From JACQLN01 sp049274895 (GTDB lineage Bacteria > Patescibacteriota > Minisyncoccia > JACQLN01), in assembly GCA_049274895.1 (NCBI GenBank), contig JBASTM010000005.1, forward strand, positions 18,830-82,829: DNA of 64,000 nucleotides. The letters are read 5' to 3'. This document shows positions 7,846 through 15,562 of the stretch, piece by piece. The notes beneath the pieces are model-generated. The model saw nothing but the letters and a program-made list of their open reading frames with translations, did not search any database and had not been told where the DNA came from. The position numbers and the translations under genes were made by a program. Within the stretch, counting starts at the first letter, position 1; each line of letters starts with the position of its first letter.

Positions 7846-8201
7846 GGGGATGTAACGGCTTCGTCAAGAAGCGTATTGCTTTGGATTCGAGGTTGAGGTT
7901 GACCACAAACTCATAAAACTGGTCGAAAACAATAAGTGCAAACTTATTTAACGCTAAACCAGCGTTTGCTGTAGCTTAAAAACTTCAGCCATCGTTCCGT
8001 CCCCGCCCGAAGGGATGGAAACGGTGCCAACTTTTCGGGCCGCTCTTTCAAACCAGGCGGGTTTGGAAGCTAAGACAATCGCCGAAAGTTCAACTTTTTT
8101 GGCCGTCCTTTAAGGGTTGGACTTAAAACAAGGGCGGTTAGACTTCGTAAAAATCCTGGCAAGAAACTTTTTGCACGCGGGTTCAACTCCCGCCATCTCC
8201 A
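7846..8201 (+). ncRNA. ssrA: tmRNA
   Basis: The 5' end GGGGATGTAACGG and the 3' tRNA-like part with GGGTTCAACTCCC and CATCTCC-A pair into an acceptor stem (7846-7852 with 8194-8200, one G-U). The CCA is not encoded. The resume codon GCA is at 7938-7940, and the tag reads ANLFNAKPAFAVA with TAA at 7977-7979. The tag ends in AVA instead of the common LAA. tmRNA frees stalled ribosomes and marks the nascent chain for proteolysis. smpB lies directly upstream. Confidence 0.93.
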
Positions 8202-8240
8202 CCCCGTAAAGCAAAATATGCAGCATATTTTGCCACGGGG
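8202..8240. repeat. Palindromic hairpin directly after tmRNA
   Basis: CCCCGT pairs with ACGGGG and GCAAAATATGC with GCATATTTTGC, making a long stem with almost no loop. It starts at the base after the tmRNA discriminator. Terminator and element-end functions are both possible. Confidence 0.7.
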
Positions 8241-8242
8241 TA

Positions 8243-8290
8243 GGCACGTGATAAAATTTGAAAAATTTTTCAAATTTTATTTTACGTGCC
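8243..8290. repeat. Second long palindrome before the GIY-YIG gene
   Basis: The outer arms are GGCACGT and ACGTGCC. The inner arms are a perfect 15-bp inverted repeat (ATAAAATTTGAAAAA and its complement). It stands 12 bp before the GIY-YIG start. The short motif CC(C/T)CGTAAA occurs at both ends of the palindrome pair (8203-8210 and just after 8290), like boundaries of a small element. Confidence 0.7.
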
Positions 8291-8302
8291 ACCTCGTAAA
8301 AC

Positions 8303-8572
8303 ATGCAATACGTATACATCCTGCATAGTCTTAAAGATATGGGACTGTATATAGGATACACTACTGACCTAAGAAAACGTTATCAACTTCACCAAGATGG
8401 CAAAGTGTTATCAACAAAACATCGACTGCCTGTAAAACTTATTTACTACGAATCTTACCTAAACAGAATTGATGCCAAAAAACGAGAAATATTTTTGAAG
8501 TCGGGATCAGGGCATAGGTTTATCAAAAAGCAGTTATCAAATTATCTCAGAAATAATCCCCTTGCGCGTTAA
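8303..8572 (+). CDS. Single-domain GIY-YIG endonuclease (UPF0213-like)
   Basis: 89 aa. The nuclease core is visible: YVYILHS, then LYIGYTTDLRKRY (GIY-YIG signature with the catalytic Arg) and an AKKREIFLKSG helix with the metal-binding Glu. Small stand-alone members like this are common in CPR genomes and their biological role is unknown; DNA repair and mobile-element roles have been proposed for the family. It lies between two long palindromes behind the tmRNA 3' end and infC, and its last four codons overlap the infC start. That placement suggests insertion at the tmRNA 3' end, a frequent integration site. Confidence 0.85.
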   Translation: MQYVYILHSLKDMGLYIGYTTDLRKRYQLHQDGKVLSTKHRLPVKLIYYESYLNRIDAKKREIFLKSGSGHRFIKKQLSNYLRNNPLAR

Positions 8573-9053
8573 TAGAGAAATTCGGGCCGAAAAATTAGTG
8601 GTCATAGATGAAACCGGCAAATCGCTGGGAGTTTTGAGCCGGGACGAGGCTTTCAAAACCGCCCAGGACAAGGGGCTGGACTTGCTGGAGGTTAACCCCA
8701 ACGCCAACCCGCCGGTTGCTAAAATCCTGGATTATGGTAAATTTGAATACCGTCAACGCAAAGCCGAGCGGAAGTTCAAATCCACCCAAAAAAGACAGGA
8801 ATTAAAAATCGTCCGCATCGGGCTTAAAACCTCGGCCCACGATACCGAAGTGAAGGCGGGCCAGGCCGACAAGTTCTTGCAAAAAGGGCATAAGGTTAAA
8901 CTGGAAATATTTTTGCGGGGCCGGGAAAAAGCCCATCGGGATCTGGCTAAAACCAGATTGGTGGAATTTAAGAAACTGATAAAAGAAGAACACAAAGCCG
9001 ACGGCAACGCCCTAAGCACGCCTTCGGGCTGGTCGGTAACAATATCCAAATGA
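8562..9053 (+). CDS. infC: Translation initiation factor IF-3
   Basis: 163 aa. IF-3 binds the 30S subunit, checks start codons and prevents premature 50S joining. Family stretches are VNREIRAEKLVVIDETGKSLG near the N-terminus, NPPVAKILDYGKFEY and the C-terminal KVKLEIFLRGRE. The best start is TTG 8562, which overlaps the upstream GIY-YIG gene by 11 bases. Rare start codons are typical of infC and allow autoregulation in other bacteria. No SD is evident. It is the first gene of the conserved infC-rpmI-rplT order and overlaps rpmI by ATGA. Confidence 0.95.
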   Translation: MRVNREIRAEKLVVIDETGKSLGVLSRDEAFKTAQDKGLDLLEVNPNANPPVAKILDYGKFEYRQRKAERKFKSTQKRQELKIVRIGLKTSAHDTEVKAGQADKFLQKGHKVKLEIFLRGREKAHRDLAKTRLVEFKKLIKEEHKADGNALSTPSGWSVTISK

Positions 9054-9244
9054 GTTCAAAAACCAACAAGTCAATGGCTAAAAGATTCCGCGTCACCAAA
9101 CGCGGAAAAGTTTTGCATAAGCCGCCGCATCAAAATCATTTTAGAGCCAAAAAAGCGCGACACATAATCCGGTCGTCCCGCAAAACCAACCAGATGGCCA
9201 AGCCGGATATTAAAAACATTCTGGAAAAAATGCCGTTCGCGTAA
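9050..9244 (+). CDS. rpmI: Large ribosomal subunit protein L35
   Basis: 64 aa, very basic, with the L35 pattern KSMAKRFRVTKRGKVLH and the C-terminal helix region. It is a small structural protein of the 50S subunit. The ATG overlaps the infC TGA (ATGA), so translation is probably coupled. rplT follows after a 90-bp gap full of secondary structure. Confidence 0.95.
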   Translation: MSSKTNKSMAKRFRVTKRGKVLHKPPHQNHFRAKKARHIIRSSRKTNQMAKPDIKNILEKMPFA

Positions 9245-9247
9245 TGT

Positions 9248-9328
9248 AGTTATGAATATGTTCCTACTTCGCTCCTCCGGAGCTTCGCAGGACACATATT
9301 TGTAACTAAATTTAAGAATTAAATTTAG
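9248..9328 (+). promoter_or_regulatory. Two hairpins in the rpmI-rplT gap
   Basis: An imperfect stem with arms at about 9248-9265 and 9289-9307 is followed by a perfect 10-bp stem CTAAATTTAA-GAA-TTAAATTTAG (9306-9328) that ends six bases before the rplT ATG. L20 autoregulates this operon in other bacteria; whether these hairpins take part is inference. Confidence 0.45.
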
Positions 9329-9334
9329 ACAAAT

Positions 9335-9691
9335 ATGGCAAGAGTCAAACGGGGCACTATCGCCCACAAAAGAAGGAAAAATCTGCTCAAGTACGCCAAG
9401 GGTTTTAAGTGGTCCAGAAACACCCATTACCGCGCCGCCAAAGAAGCCCTGCTGCACGCCTGGAGCAAATCTTACTACGACCGCAAAAAGAAAAAGGGTG
9501 AGTTTAGAACCTTGTGGCAGATAAAAATCGGCGCGGCCAGCCGCCTCAACGGTTTGTCTTACGGCCGATTCATCAACGGCTTAAAGAAGGCCAATATAGA
9601 GCTGGATAGAAAAATCTTGTCTGACTTGGCCGAAAACAACCCCGAAGTTTTTTCCAAAATCGTGGAAAAGGCGAAGATCAGCACCCAATAG
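9335..9691 (+). CDS. rplT: Large ribosomal subunit protein L20
   Basis: 118 aa, full length. L20 is an early 23S rRNA-binding assembly protein. The characteristic N-terminus ARVKRGTIAHKRRKNLLKYAKGF and the SRLNGLSYGRFINGL segment are present. It is the last gene of infC-rpmI-rplT. A hairpin at 9705-9733 follows. No SD is visible in front of the ATG, and the start region is occupied by an AT-rich stem-loop. Confidence 0.97.
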   Translation: MARVKRGTIAHKRRKNLLKYAKGFKWSRNTHYRAAKEALLHAWSKSYYDRKKKKGEFRTLWQIKIGAASRLNGLSYGRFINGLKKANIELDRKILSDLAENNPEVFSKIVEKAKISTQ

Positions 9692-9704
9692 GCGTTGATC
9701 GGAG

Positions 9705-9733
9705 TCCCGCACCGAAATTTTTTTGGTGCGGGA
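9705..9733 (+). terminator. Hairpin between convergent rplT and alkyltransferase gene
   Basis: TCCCGCACC pairs with GGTGCGGGA over an 11-base T-rich loop. The downstream T-tract is weak. It lies between the rplT stop and the convergent alkyltransferase stop and may serve either. Confidence 0.6.
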
Positions 9734-10021
9734 TTAAATAATAGATTGCTTAGAAACTTTATTTTTCAGTACCAAAACTCCTTCAGCCCGAAGGAGTTTT
9801 GTTTTTTTGGCGGCCCCGTCGCGGTTGTAGCCGCCCAAAGTGCCGTCTGACCTAACCACGCGATGGCAAGGGATTTTCGGGTCAAAATTACGGGCGAGCG
9901 CGTTGGCCACGCCGCGACTAGCCCGGGGTGAACCGATAGCAACGGCAATTGATTTATATGTGGCCACTTTGCCTTTAGGGATTTTTTGGGTAGTTTTGTA
10001 AACCTTATCCTTAAAAATCAT
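9734..10021 (-). CDS. ogt: O6-alkylguanine-DNA alkyltransferase, catalytic domain only
   Basis: 95 aa. It contains the wing-helix DNA-binding part (SPRASRGVANALARN, with the Arg that flips the base) and the acceptor motif PCHRVV with an intact Cys, so it is an active-type enzyme and not an ATL (which has W in place of C). Function: direct removal of O6-alkyl groups from guanine by suicide transfer to the Cys. The usual N-terminal domain of Ada/Ogt is missing. Its ATG overlaps the polX TGA, so it is translationally coupled to another repair gene. Confidence 0.9.
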   Translation of the reverse strand: MIFKDKVYKTTQKIPKGKVATYKSIAVAIGSPRASRGVANALARNFDPKIPCHRVVRSDGTLGGYNRDGAAKKTKLLRAEGVLVLKNKVSKQSII

Positions 10022-11742
10022 TTTAGAAATCCTAACATTTTTTCTAACGGCCAGGCGTTTATAATGTCTGATTTCTCACACCAGCCGCGGCGAGCTTGGG
10101 CGATGCCGAGCTCCAGATATTTATAATGCTCGGTGGAATGAGCGTCGGAATCTATGGCTAGTTTTACGCCTGCTCCCACCGCTTTTCTAACATATTCGTC
10201 TTTCAAATCCAGCCGGTCGGCAAAAGCGTCTATTTCCAAAACCGTGCCGGTGCGCTGGGCGGTTTTTATAATTTCATCTATATCCACCTCAAAAGCCGGG
10301 CGTTTGTTGATGATGCGGCCGGTGGGATGGAATAAAATATCCACGTTGGGATTTTCCATAGCGGTTACGATCCTTTTGGTTTGATCGGTCCGCGGCAAAT
10401 TAAACAGCGAGTGCACTGCCGCGCCCACCACGTCCAGTTTAGCTAACACATCGTCGCGGATATCCAACGAGCCGTCTTTTAAGATGTTAACTTCTGCCCC
10501 CTTGAGGATCCTAAATTTTGATATTTGAGATTTGATTTTTGAATTTATTTTATCTATCTCCGCCATTTGACGCAGCAGTTTTTTCTCATCCGCGCCGCCG
10601 GTCATAGCCAGCGACCGGGTATGGTCAGTGATGCAAATATATTCCAAACCCATCCGCCGGGCGGCTTCGGCCATTTCTTCTATGGAGTTTTCGCCGTCGG
10701 TCCAGTCGGTCTGTATTTGGAGATCACCTTTAAGATCACTGTAGTCAACTAGTTTGGGTAAACGATGTTCTTGAGCCGCCCCTATCTCGCCGCTCGCCGT
10801 GCGGAGTTCCGGCGGAATAAAATCCAAACCCAGTTTTTTATAAATCTCCTCTTCGGTGGCGCCAGCAACGATTTTATCGCCTTTGTATAATCCGTACTCG
10901 TTCAATTTATAGCCGTGCCTGATGGCGATTTTACGCAACTCCACATTGTGATTTTTATCTCCAGTAAAATACTGCACCGCCGCGCCAAAACTTTCCGGCG
11001 CTACCACTCTTAAATCAATCTCCAAACCGTTGGCCAGCTTGACCACACTTTTGGTTCGTCCTTGGGCCACTATCCGACCCACCTCGGGCAGACTCACAAA
11101 AACGTCCATTACCGCTTCGGGCTTTTGGGAAGTGATTAAAATATCAACATCGCCCACGGTTTCCTGCATTCGCCGCACCGAACCGCAGGCCACCACCTTT
11201 TGGGTATGGGGATTTTTATCCAAACGCCCCACGATGGCGCGAACCTCCGGCAAAATATAGCCCAGCACATACCGGCCGGAGTGTTTTTTAACAAATTCCA
11301 AACCCTTTAGAATTTTCTCTTCCGATTTCTGGCCGAACCCTTCCAGATTTCTAATCTTCCCCGCCTTGGCCGCTTTCTCTAGCTGGACCAACGTCCTAAT
11401 TCCTAATTCCTGGTATAGCTTATAGACCCCTTTGGGACCAATGCCCTCCACTTTGGTCAGCCCTTCAATATCCACCGGAATTTTCTTTTTTAAGTCTTGA
11501 TATTCTTTAATGCGGCGGTTTTTGATATATTCTTCTATCATTGCGGCCATGCTTTTGCCCACACCTGGCACTTCCTCCAGCGCTTTGGTGCCGCCTGTTT
11601 TATATATTTTTTCCAAATCCTGGGTGAGATCAGAAATAGCCGCGGCCGCGCGTAGAAAAGCGCGCGGCTTAAAAGCCACGCCCTGCATTTCCAGCATCAC
11701 CGCTATTTCGCCAAAAATCTTGGAGATTTCCTGGTTGATCAC
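10018..11742 (-). CDS. polX: DNA polymerase X with PHP domain
   Basis: 574 aa, the usual length for bacterial PolX. The N-terminal part has several helix-hairpin-helix motifs (EVPGVGKSM, VEGIGPKG, LEGFGQKS). The nucleotidyltransferase centre is GSVRRMQETVGDVDILI, with its Asp pair. The C-terminal PHP domain has ITDHT, KGAEVN, AAVHS, FHPTGR and DSDAH. It takes part in gap filling during base-excision repair, and the PHP domain normally supplies 3'-5' exonuclease activity. One oddity is that the first PHP metal motif reads DLQIQT (Q342, Q344), where at least one His is usual, so nuclease activity may be weakened. It is coupled to the alkyltransferase gene. Confidence 0.95.
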   Translation of the reverse strand: MINQEISKIFGEIAVMLEMQGVAFKPRAFLRAAAAISDLTQDLEKIYKTGGTKALEEVPGVGKSMAAMIEEYIKNRRIKEYQDLKKKIPVDIEGLTKVEGIGPKGVYKLYQELGIRTLVQLEKAAKAGKIRNLEGFGQKSEEKILKGLEFVKKHSGRYVLGYILPEVRAIVGRLDKNPHTQKVVACGSVRRMQETVGDVDILITSQKPEAVMDVFVSLPEVGRIVAQGRTKSVVKLANGLEIDLRVVAPESFGAAVQYFTGDKNHNVELRKIAIRHGYKLNEYGLYKGDKIVAGATEEEIYKKLGLDFIPPELRTASGEIGAAQEHRLPKLVDYSDLKGDLQIQTDWTDGENSIEEMAEAARRMGLEYICITDHTRSLAMTGGADEKKLLRQMAEIDKINSKIKSQISKFRILKGAEVNILKDGSLDIRDDVLAKLDVVGAAVHSLFNLPRTDQTKRIVTAMENPNVDILFHPTGRIINKRPAFEVDIDEIIKTAQRTGTVLEIDAFADRLDLKDEYVRKAVGAGVKLAIDSDAHSTEHYKYLELGIAQARRGWCEKSDIINAWPLEKMLGFLK

Positions 11743-11775
11743 TGTCTATATGTTAGCAAGTTACGGATAAAATAA

Positions 11776-11838
11776 AACCCCGCTCCGACTTCACTAAGTC
11801 GCGGGCGGGGATAAAACCCAACACTTGGTGTGTTGGGT
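11776..11838 (-). terminator. Tandem hairpin terminators
   Basis: On the minus strand CCCAACAC..GTGTTGGG+TTTT (near 11818-11838) is followed by CCCCGC..GCGGGG+TTTT (near 11776-11804). They terminate the 11882-12322 gene and isolate it from polX. Confidence 0.75.
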
Positions 11839-11881
11839 AATTGCGGAAGGACTATCCTTTCGGAGATCTTATTTACCGTTA

Positions 11882-12322
11882 TCAATGATGGATAGCGTAC
11901 TGGATAATTCTGCGCCAGAACGGTGGCGGGCGCACGACCTTGGCGGGATCGGGGTCGCCTGGAAGAAGTATTTCGTGATCGCCACCATCATGCGGCATAG
12001 TACGAACAATCCCCCAACCCAAGTCATCACCGAGCAGTTCCTGCCAGTCATTTCTGTCAGTAGCTGCTCCTCTTTTTGAGAGGAACTTGCGGTGGTTTCT
12101 TCTACGAGGAGTAGTGTGGCCATCCACTAAAACTAAACCCAACAAACTGCTTTCAACTTGCGAGCGTAACCGACCCGAATCCGTGGCAACGCGTAAACGG
12201 CGATAGCGTCGGCCCAGTTTTTCAATGTCGCCGGCGAAACGGCGGGCTGTTTTTTGAACAATCCCGAAAAGTTCGCCGTCCAAGTCTTCCTGACTTTTTC
12301 TTCTAACCCTTACCCCTTTCAT
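11882..12322 (-). CDS. Basic protein of unknown function (cassette-type gene)
   Basis: 146 aa from ATG 12322, chosen because AAAGGAGG stands 6-7 bases upstream; longer frames are not supported. The protein is very rich in Arg (RRRNHRKF, RRYRRLRV), has no signal peptide, and may bind nucleic acid, but no family is recognised. It is one of the single-gene units with an SD and its own terminators (11776-11838). A strong hairpin (12339-12372) lies directly in front of the SD and could control translation. GC-rich coding style distinguishes it from its neighbours. Confidence 0.55.
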   Translation of the reverse strand: MKGVRVRRKSQEDLDGELFGIVQKTARRFAGDIEKLGRRYRRLRVATDSGRLRSQVESSLLGLVLVDGHTTPRRRNHRKFLSKRGAATDRNDWQELLGDDLGWGIVRTMPHDGGDHEILLPGDPDPAKVVRPPPFWRRIIQYAIHH

Positions 12323-12338
12323 TCTCAACCTCCTTTTT

Positions 12339-12372
12339 ATCCCGCATCTTTTGTTTACAAAAGGCGCGGGAT
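12339..12372 (-). promoter_or_regulatory. Leader hairpin in front of an SD
   Basis: ATCCCGC...CTTTTGT/ACAAAAG...GCGGGAT is a two-part stem ending immediately before the AAAAAGGAGG of the 12322 gene. It may be the end of the upstream MFS transcript or a translational leader. Confidence 0.5.
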
Positions 12373-12426
12373 TTGATTTGAAAGAACACGGCCGTACCCT
12401 ACCATCGCCCACTATAACCTATTTTG

Positions 12427-13074
12427 TTATTTAAGCCAATACTTGTTGTTTCTCCGGCGATCGGGCAGAATTCTATCTTCCCGAACATGGCGGGGCGCCA
12501 AATGCTTTATCAAACCTAAAAGCAGTAATGAAGAAAAAACTGAAACAGCACTCGCGGCCATAAATAAAACCGTAAAACCGAACCGGTCGGCAATGTAACC
12601 GCCCAAGGCGGTCGCGGTGGCGGCGGCCAAGCCCACCGAGAAAACGCTGTCCAAACTCCACTCAAAACTTATGCGCCATTTGTCCACGTGCCGCGTGAAT
12701 ATGGAATACCAGGCCGGCACCGCCCAAGCCATAATGAAACCGTAAAAACCTTGGATGATATAAAGATGCGCGGGTTTGGTGGCAAAAATATAGGCGAGAG
12801 GCACCAGGCCGCTCAAAAAATAACCCAAAAACAAAGCCCAGAAATCATCCCGCTCGCCGTCGGTTTTATCCAAAAAACGGGCGATGGGCAGCTGAAAAAT
12901 AGATTTGACTATCCAATATATGGAAGCGGCAAAGCCGGCCACTTTGGCCGAGCCGTCTGCTATCTGGCTGGTCAGAAAAATGGCAAAGACCGGCCCAAAT
13001 GAAGCGAAAGCCGAATTGTAAAAAAAATCGGCGACGACGATAACCTTAACAATGCGATTGATCCCCTTGAACAT
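12427..13074 (-). CDS. Half-size MFS transporter
   Basis: 215 aa from ATG 13074; a TATACT box eight bases upstream suggests a leaderless message. Six hydrophobic segments are visible, with the loop between the second and third segments carrying RFLDKTDGERDD, close to the MFS motif A region. Full-length MFS proteins have 12 helices, so this is either a dimerising half transporter or a truncated one; no frame for the second half exists nearby. Substrate unknown. It lies downstream of the subtilisin-like gene, separated by a hairpin (13093-13128). Confidence 0.7.
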   Translation of the reverse strand: MFKGINRIVKVIVVADFFYNSAFASFGPVFAIFLTSQIADGSAKVAGFAASIYWIVKSIFQLPIARFLDKTDGERDDFWALFLGYFLSGLVPLAYIFATKPAHLYIIQGFYGFIMAWAVPAWYSIFTRHVDKWRISFEWSLDSVFSVGLAAATATALGGYIADRFGFTVLFMAASAVSVFSSLLLLGLIKHLAPRHVREDRILPDRRRNNKYWLK

Positions 13075-13092
13075 ATGGATATAGTATAGCAA

Positions 13093-13128
13093 AATCCCGC
13101 ACCTTTTACTCGTAAAAAGCGCGGGATT
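13093..13128 (-). terminator. Terminator after the subtilisin-like gene
   Basis: AATCCCGC and GCGGGATT arms with an inner TTTTAC/GTAAAA stem, followed on the minus strand by TTTT. It separates the protease unit from the MFS gene. Confidence 0.65.
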
Positions 13129-13146
13129 AGTTATCCTGTTATTTAA

Positions 13147-14418
13147 CTATTCAGTCACCGGTAACCTCGGCACTGTCGGCAAACCGAAACCGGTGGCCGT
13201 ATCATCGCCCAAAGCCCAAATATCCCGAGCGCGCTCGCCTACCAAAACCCTAGTGCTGGTAGCCGCGCCATTCCAAAGCTTGGCCGCCAAACCCGAAACA
13301 TGGGGCGCGGCCATAGATGTGCCGGAAAGATACCGGTAAGAACCGTCCAGCCAAGTTGATTCCACATTGACACCCGGCGCGCCCAACTCAACCTCGCGAT
13401 TTTCTATAATATAATCACCGTCGTTAACGCCCCGGCTGGACCAATCCGGAACCAATTCGCCCTCGGTGATGGCGCTCACCGCCACGACATTAACGTAAGC
13501 CGCCGGCCAATCAATACTGCCTTTTTCCGGGCCGTCGTTGCCGCTGGAGGCCACCACTAAAACATTTTTAGCCCAAGCCTCGTCCACCGCCTCACGTAAA
13601 AGAAAATTCTCCGCATTGCCGCCCAAACTCAAAGAAGCTATCTGGGCTCCATTTTGGACCGCATAGCTTAAAGCCGAAGCCACATCATCGGCCCAGCAAG
13701 TGCCGTCGTTGCGGCAGACTTTATAGATTAAAAGATTAGCTTCACTAGCCACGCCCCAAATACCCTTGCCGTCCCCACCGCCATCGGCGGCGATAGTGCC
13801 GGCCACATGGGTGCCATGCCCGTGTTTATCTTCGCAAGCCGAACGAGGCACCGGCCCCCGCGTAAAATCTTTACAGTCCTTAACCCGTTCCACCAAATCC
13901 GGATGTTTGATATTGGCTCCGGTATCTAAAACAGCCACTCCAACATTCTTGCCGCCCGAGGTTGATTTTATAATTTCACTGGCGTAGATTCTTTTTACGC
14001 CCCAAGGCACGGCATCACGCGGCCAGAACGTTCTAGTTTTTATTTTGGCAGCATCCTTAAGAACTTCTTCCTGTAAAACATTAACCGCCTCCGTGATCAC
14101 GCTGGCCGCCGGATCGGTGGAGTTTGATTCCGATATGGTGATGGGGCTCACTTTATAGAGCGGCACCGGCGTCACTTCCGCCTTAAAAATCTTCTCCAGC
14201 GTCCAGACTTCGCCTGTGGTCAGATCGGCCGTAAATCCCTTTTCAAATTCGTGTTGCACACCAAACAAAGATTTGACGATATAGCTCTTGGAGGCAATAA
14301 AATAACGGCCTCCCTCGCCGCCGCCTTTAGCGGCCGTGGCGGATTGACTTAAGGATAGGAAAACGACCAAAACAGCCGCCAAAACAACAAAAAACCTGAA
14401 TTGTGGTTTTTTACGCAT
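13147..14418 (-). CDS. Exported subtilisin-like serine protease (S8)
   Basis: 423 aa from ATG 14418. A signal peptide (RKKPQFRF then a hydrophobic stretch ending SQSATAA) directs export. A pro-region of about 130 residues precedes the catalytic domain. The triad is complete: VAVLDTG (D165), HGHGTHVAG (H201) and GTSMAAPH (S368). Expected role: extracellular or surface peptide degradation, useful for a host-dependent cell that imports amino acids. It has its own promoter, TTGACT-18-TATAAT, at 14439-14468 and a terminator at 13093-13128. Confidence 0.93.
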   Translation of the reverse strand: MRKKPQFRFFVVLAAVLVVFLSLSQSATAAKGGGEGGRYFIASKSYIVKSLFGVQHEFEKGFTADLTTGEVWTLEKIFKAEVTPVPLYKVSPITISESNSTDPAASVITEAVNVLQEEVLKDAAKIKTRTFWPRDAVPWGVKRIYASEIIKSTSGGKNVGVAVLDTGANIKHPDLVERVKDCKDFTRGPVPRSACEDKHGHGTHVAGTIAADGGGDGKGIWGVASEANLLIYKVCRNDGTCWADDVASALSYAVQNGAQIASLSLGGNAENFLLREAVDEAWAKNVLVVASSGNDGPEKGSIDWPAAYVNVVAVSAITEGELVPDWSSRGVNDGDYIIENREVELGAPGVNVESTWLDGSYRYLSGTSMAAPHVSGLAAKLWNGAATSTRVLVGERARDIWALGDDTATGFGLPTVPRLPVTE

Positions 14419-14438
14419 CAAAAATAGATTGTACGTCA

Positions 14439-14468
14439 ATTATACTCCCTCAAACAGCCCCAAGTCAA
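14439..14468 (-). promoter_or_regulatory. Sigma70-type promoter of the protease gene
   Basis: On the minus strand TTGACT (14468-14463), 18-bp spacer, TATAAT (14444-14439). The ATG is at 14418. Confidence 0.75.
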
Positions 14469-14573
14469 GCTAGGGAGTAGTTGTGGATAATGGGGTTTTG
14501 GATTGACTTGGTTGGAGAGACTATGCTTGACTATCAAAATCAACAGTTCCTTAACATAAGGAGATCAGCAAGC

Positions 14574-15527
14574 ATGGATAGACATATATCGTACGCCAGG
14601 GTTGGATTTTTGGCGGAAGAATTACAAATTAGATCAGGTTTAAGAGTGCTGCGGACGGCCAGGGGCAACGACCCGGGCAATAAGGGATTCTGGGAAGAAA
14701 TAGCCGATCCGTCGGGCAGAATTCTCCGGCTGCGCCGAGTCTCAAAATCCAATGATCCGGCTACCACAGAAATCTTCAATCTCTTGTGCAGGACTTTTTC
14801 TGAAGACGAGGCCGATACTCTCGAAACCATACAAAGTGACGTCACGGATCCGGATGTAGCCTTCTTCGTAATTCAAGAGAAAAACAACCCCAGAGTTCTG
14901 GCGCTGATCAATGTCTATGTTCTGCCTGTCGGACCATCAGGCCTGCAGCTGTTTATTGGCTATGTGGTTACGGACGATACCGAAAGGGACAAGAGCCTAG
15001 CCTCCCGGCTGTACCGGGCGGCCTGTCTCTTTTTTATGCGCCGATCAGAGATAAAGGCGCGAGAGGCCTACGGCATTGTGGGAGAGATGGTTGAGACAGT
15101 GGAAGAGTTTTTCCTTAAGGTCGGCGGCTGCCGAAGACTGTATGTAGAAACCCCGGAAAGAATTTTGGAGATCCCCTACATTCAGCCGCCGCTGGATTTT
15201 GACAAAAGAACCGGCCGTCCCCTTAAAAATCCGGTTCCGGAACATTTGATGCTACGTCTGGTAGACTACGGCGATGAGCTTTCAGTAGAAGATGTATTGA
15301 AAATAGTCTGGAGCATTTACGAAAGTTACTTCTTTGAGGAAGACGACTTTGAAAGCGAAAAGGCCTATCACAGGCATTGCGCAGTAATGTCCGAGCTATT
15401 TGAAAATCTAAAGAGGTCTCTACCTGATCCATCAAGCCGGGTGTTTATGATGAATCACGTCATACGGCAAGGTCTGGCCAGAGATCTGAAAAATGCCGGC
15501 CGAAAGCTGGTGGAAGTTACAACGTAG
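14574..15527 (+). CDS. GNAT-like N-acetyltransferase, cassette-type gene
   Basis: 317 aa from ATG 14574, preceded by ATAAGGAGAT at an eight-base spacing; the longer frame from 14481 is not supported. Residues about 60-190 resemble a GNAT fold: substrate strands with NPRVLALINVYVLP, the central strand LFIGYVVTD, the RDKSLASRLYRAA acyl-CoA loop position and EEFFLKVGGCRRLY. The C-terminal 120 residues are acidic, helical and unassigned. The acceptor substrate is unknown. It is a single-gene unit with a TTGGAT-18-TATGCT promoter candidate and a clear terminator (15536-15562). Confidence 0.65.
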   Translation: MDRHISYARVGFLAEELQIRSGLRVLRTARGNDPGNKGFWEEIADPSGRILRLRRVSKSNDPATTEIFNLLCRTFSEDEADTLETIQSDVTDPDVAFFVIQEKNNPRVLALINVYVLPVGPSGLQLFIGYVVTDDTERDKSLASRLYRAACLFFMRRSEIKAREAYGIVGEMVETVEEFFLKVGGCRRLYVETPERILEIPYIQPPLDFDKRTGRPLKNPVPEHLMLRLVDYGDELSVEDVLKIVWSIYESYFFEEDDFESEKAYHRHCAVMSELFENLKRSLPDPSSRVFMMNHVIRQGLARDLKNAGRKLVEVTT

Positions 15528-15535
15528 GCAGTCAC

Positions 15536-15562
15536 CGTCCCGACCAAAAGTCGGGACTTTTT
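15536..15562 (+). terminator. Rho-independent terminator
   Basis: GTCCCGAC-CAAAA-GTCGGGAC followed by TTTTTT, nine bases after the GNAT-like stop. Confidence 0.9.

Noticed and set aside
8070..8361. Minus-strand ORFs with WRWRELNPR/MAGVEPA-like peptides
   Set aside because: They are translations of the tmRNA 3' region and adjacent palindromes, a common false ORF at tRNA-like ends.
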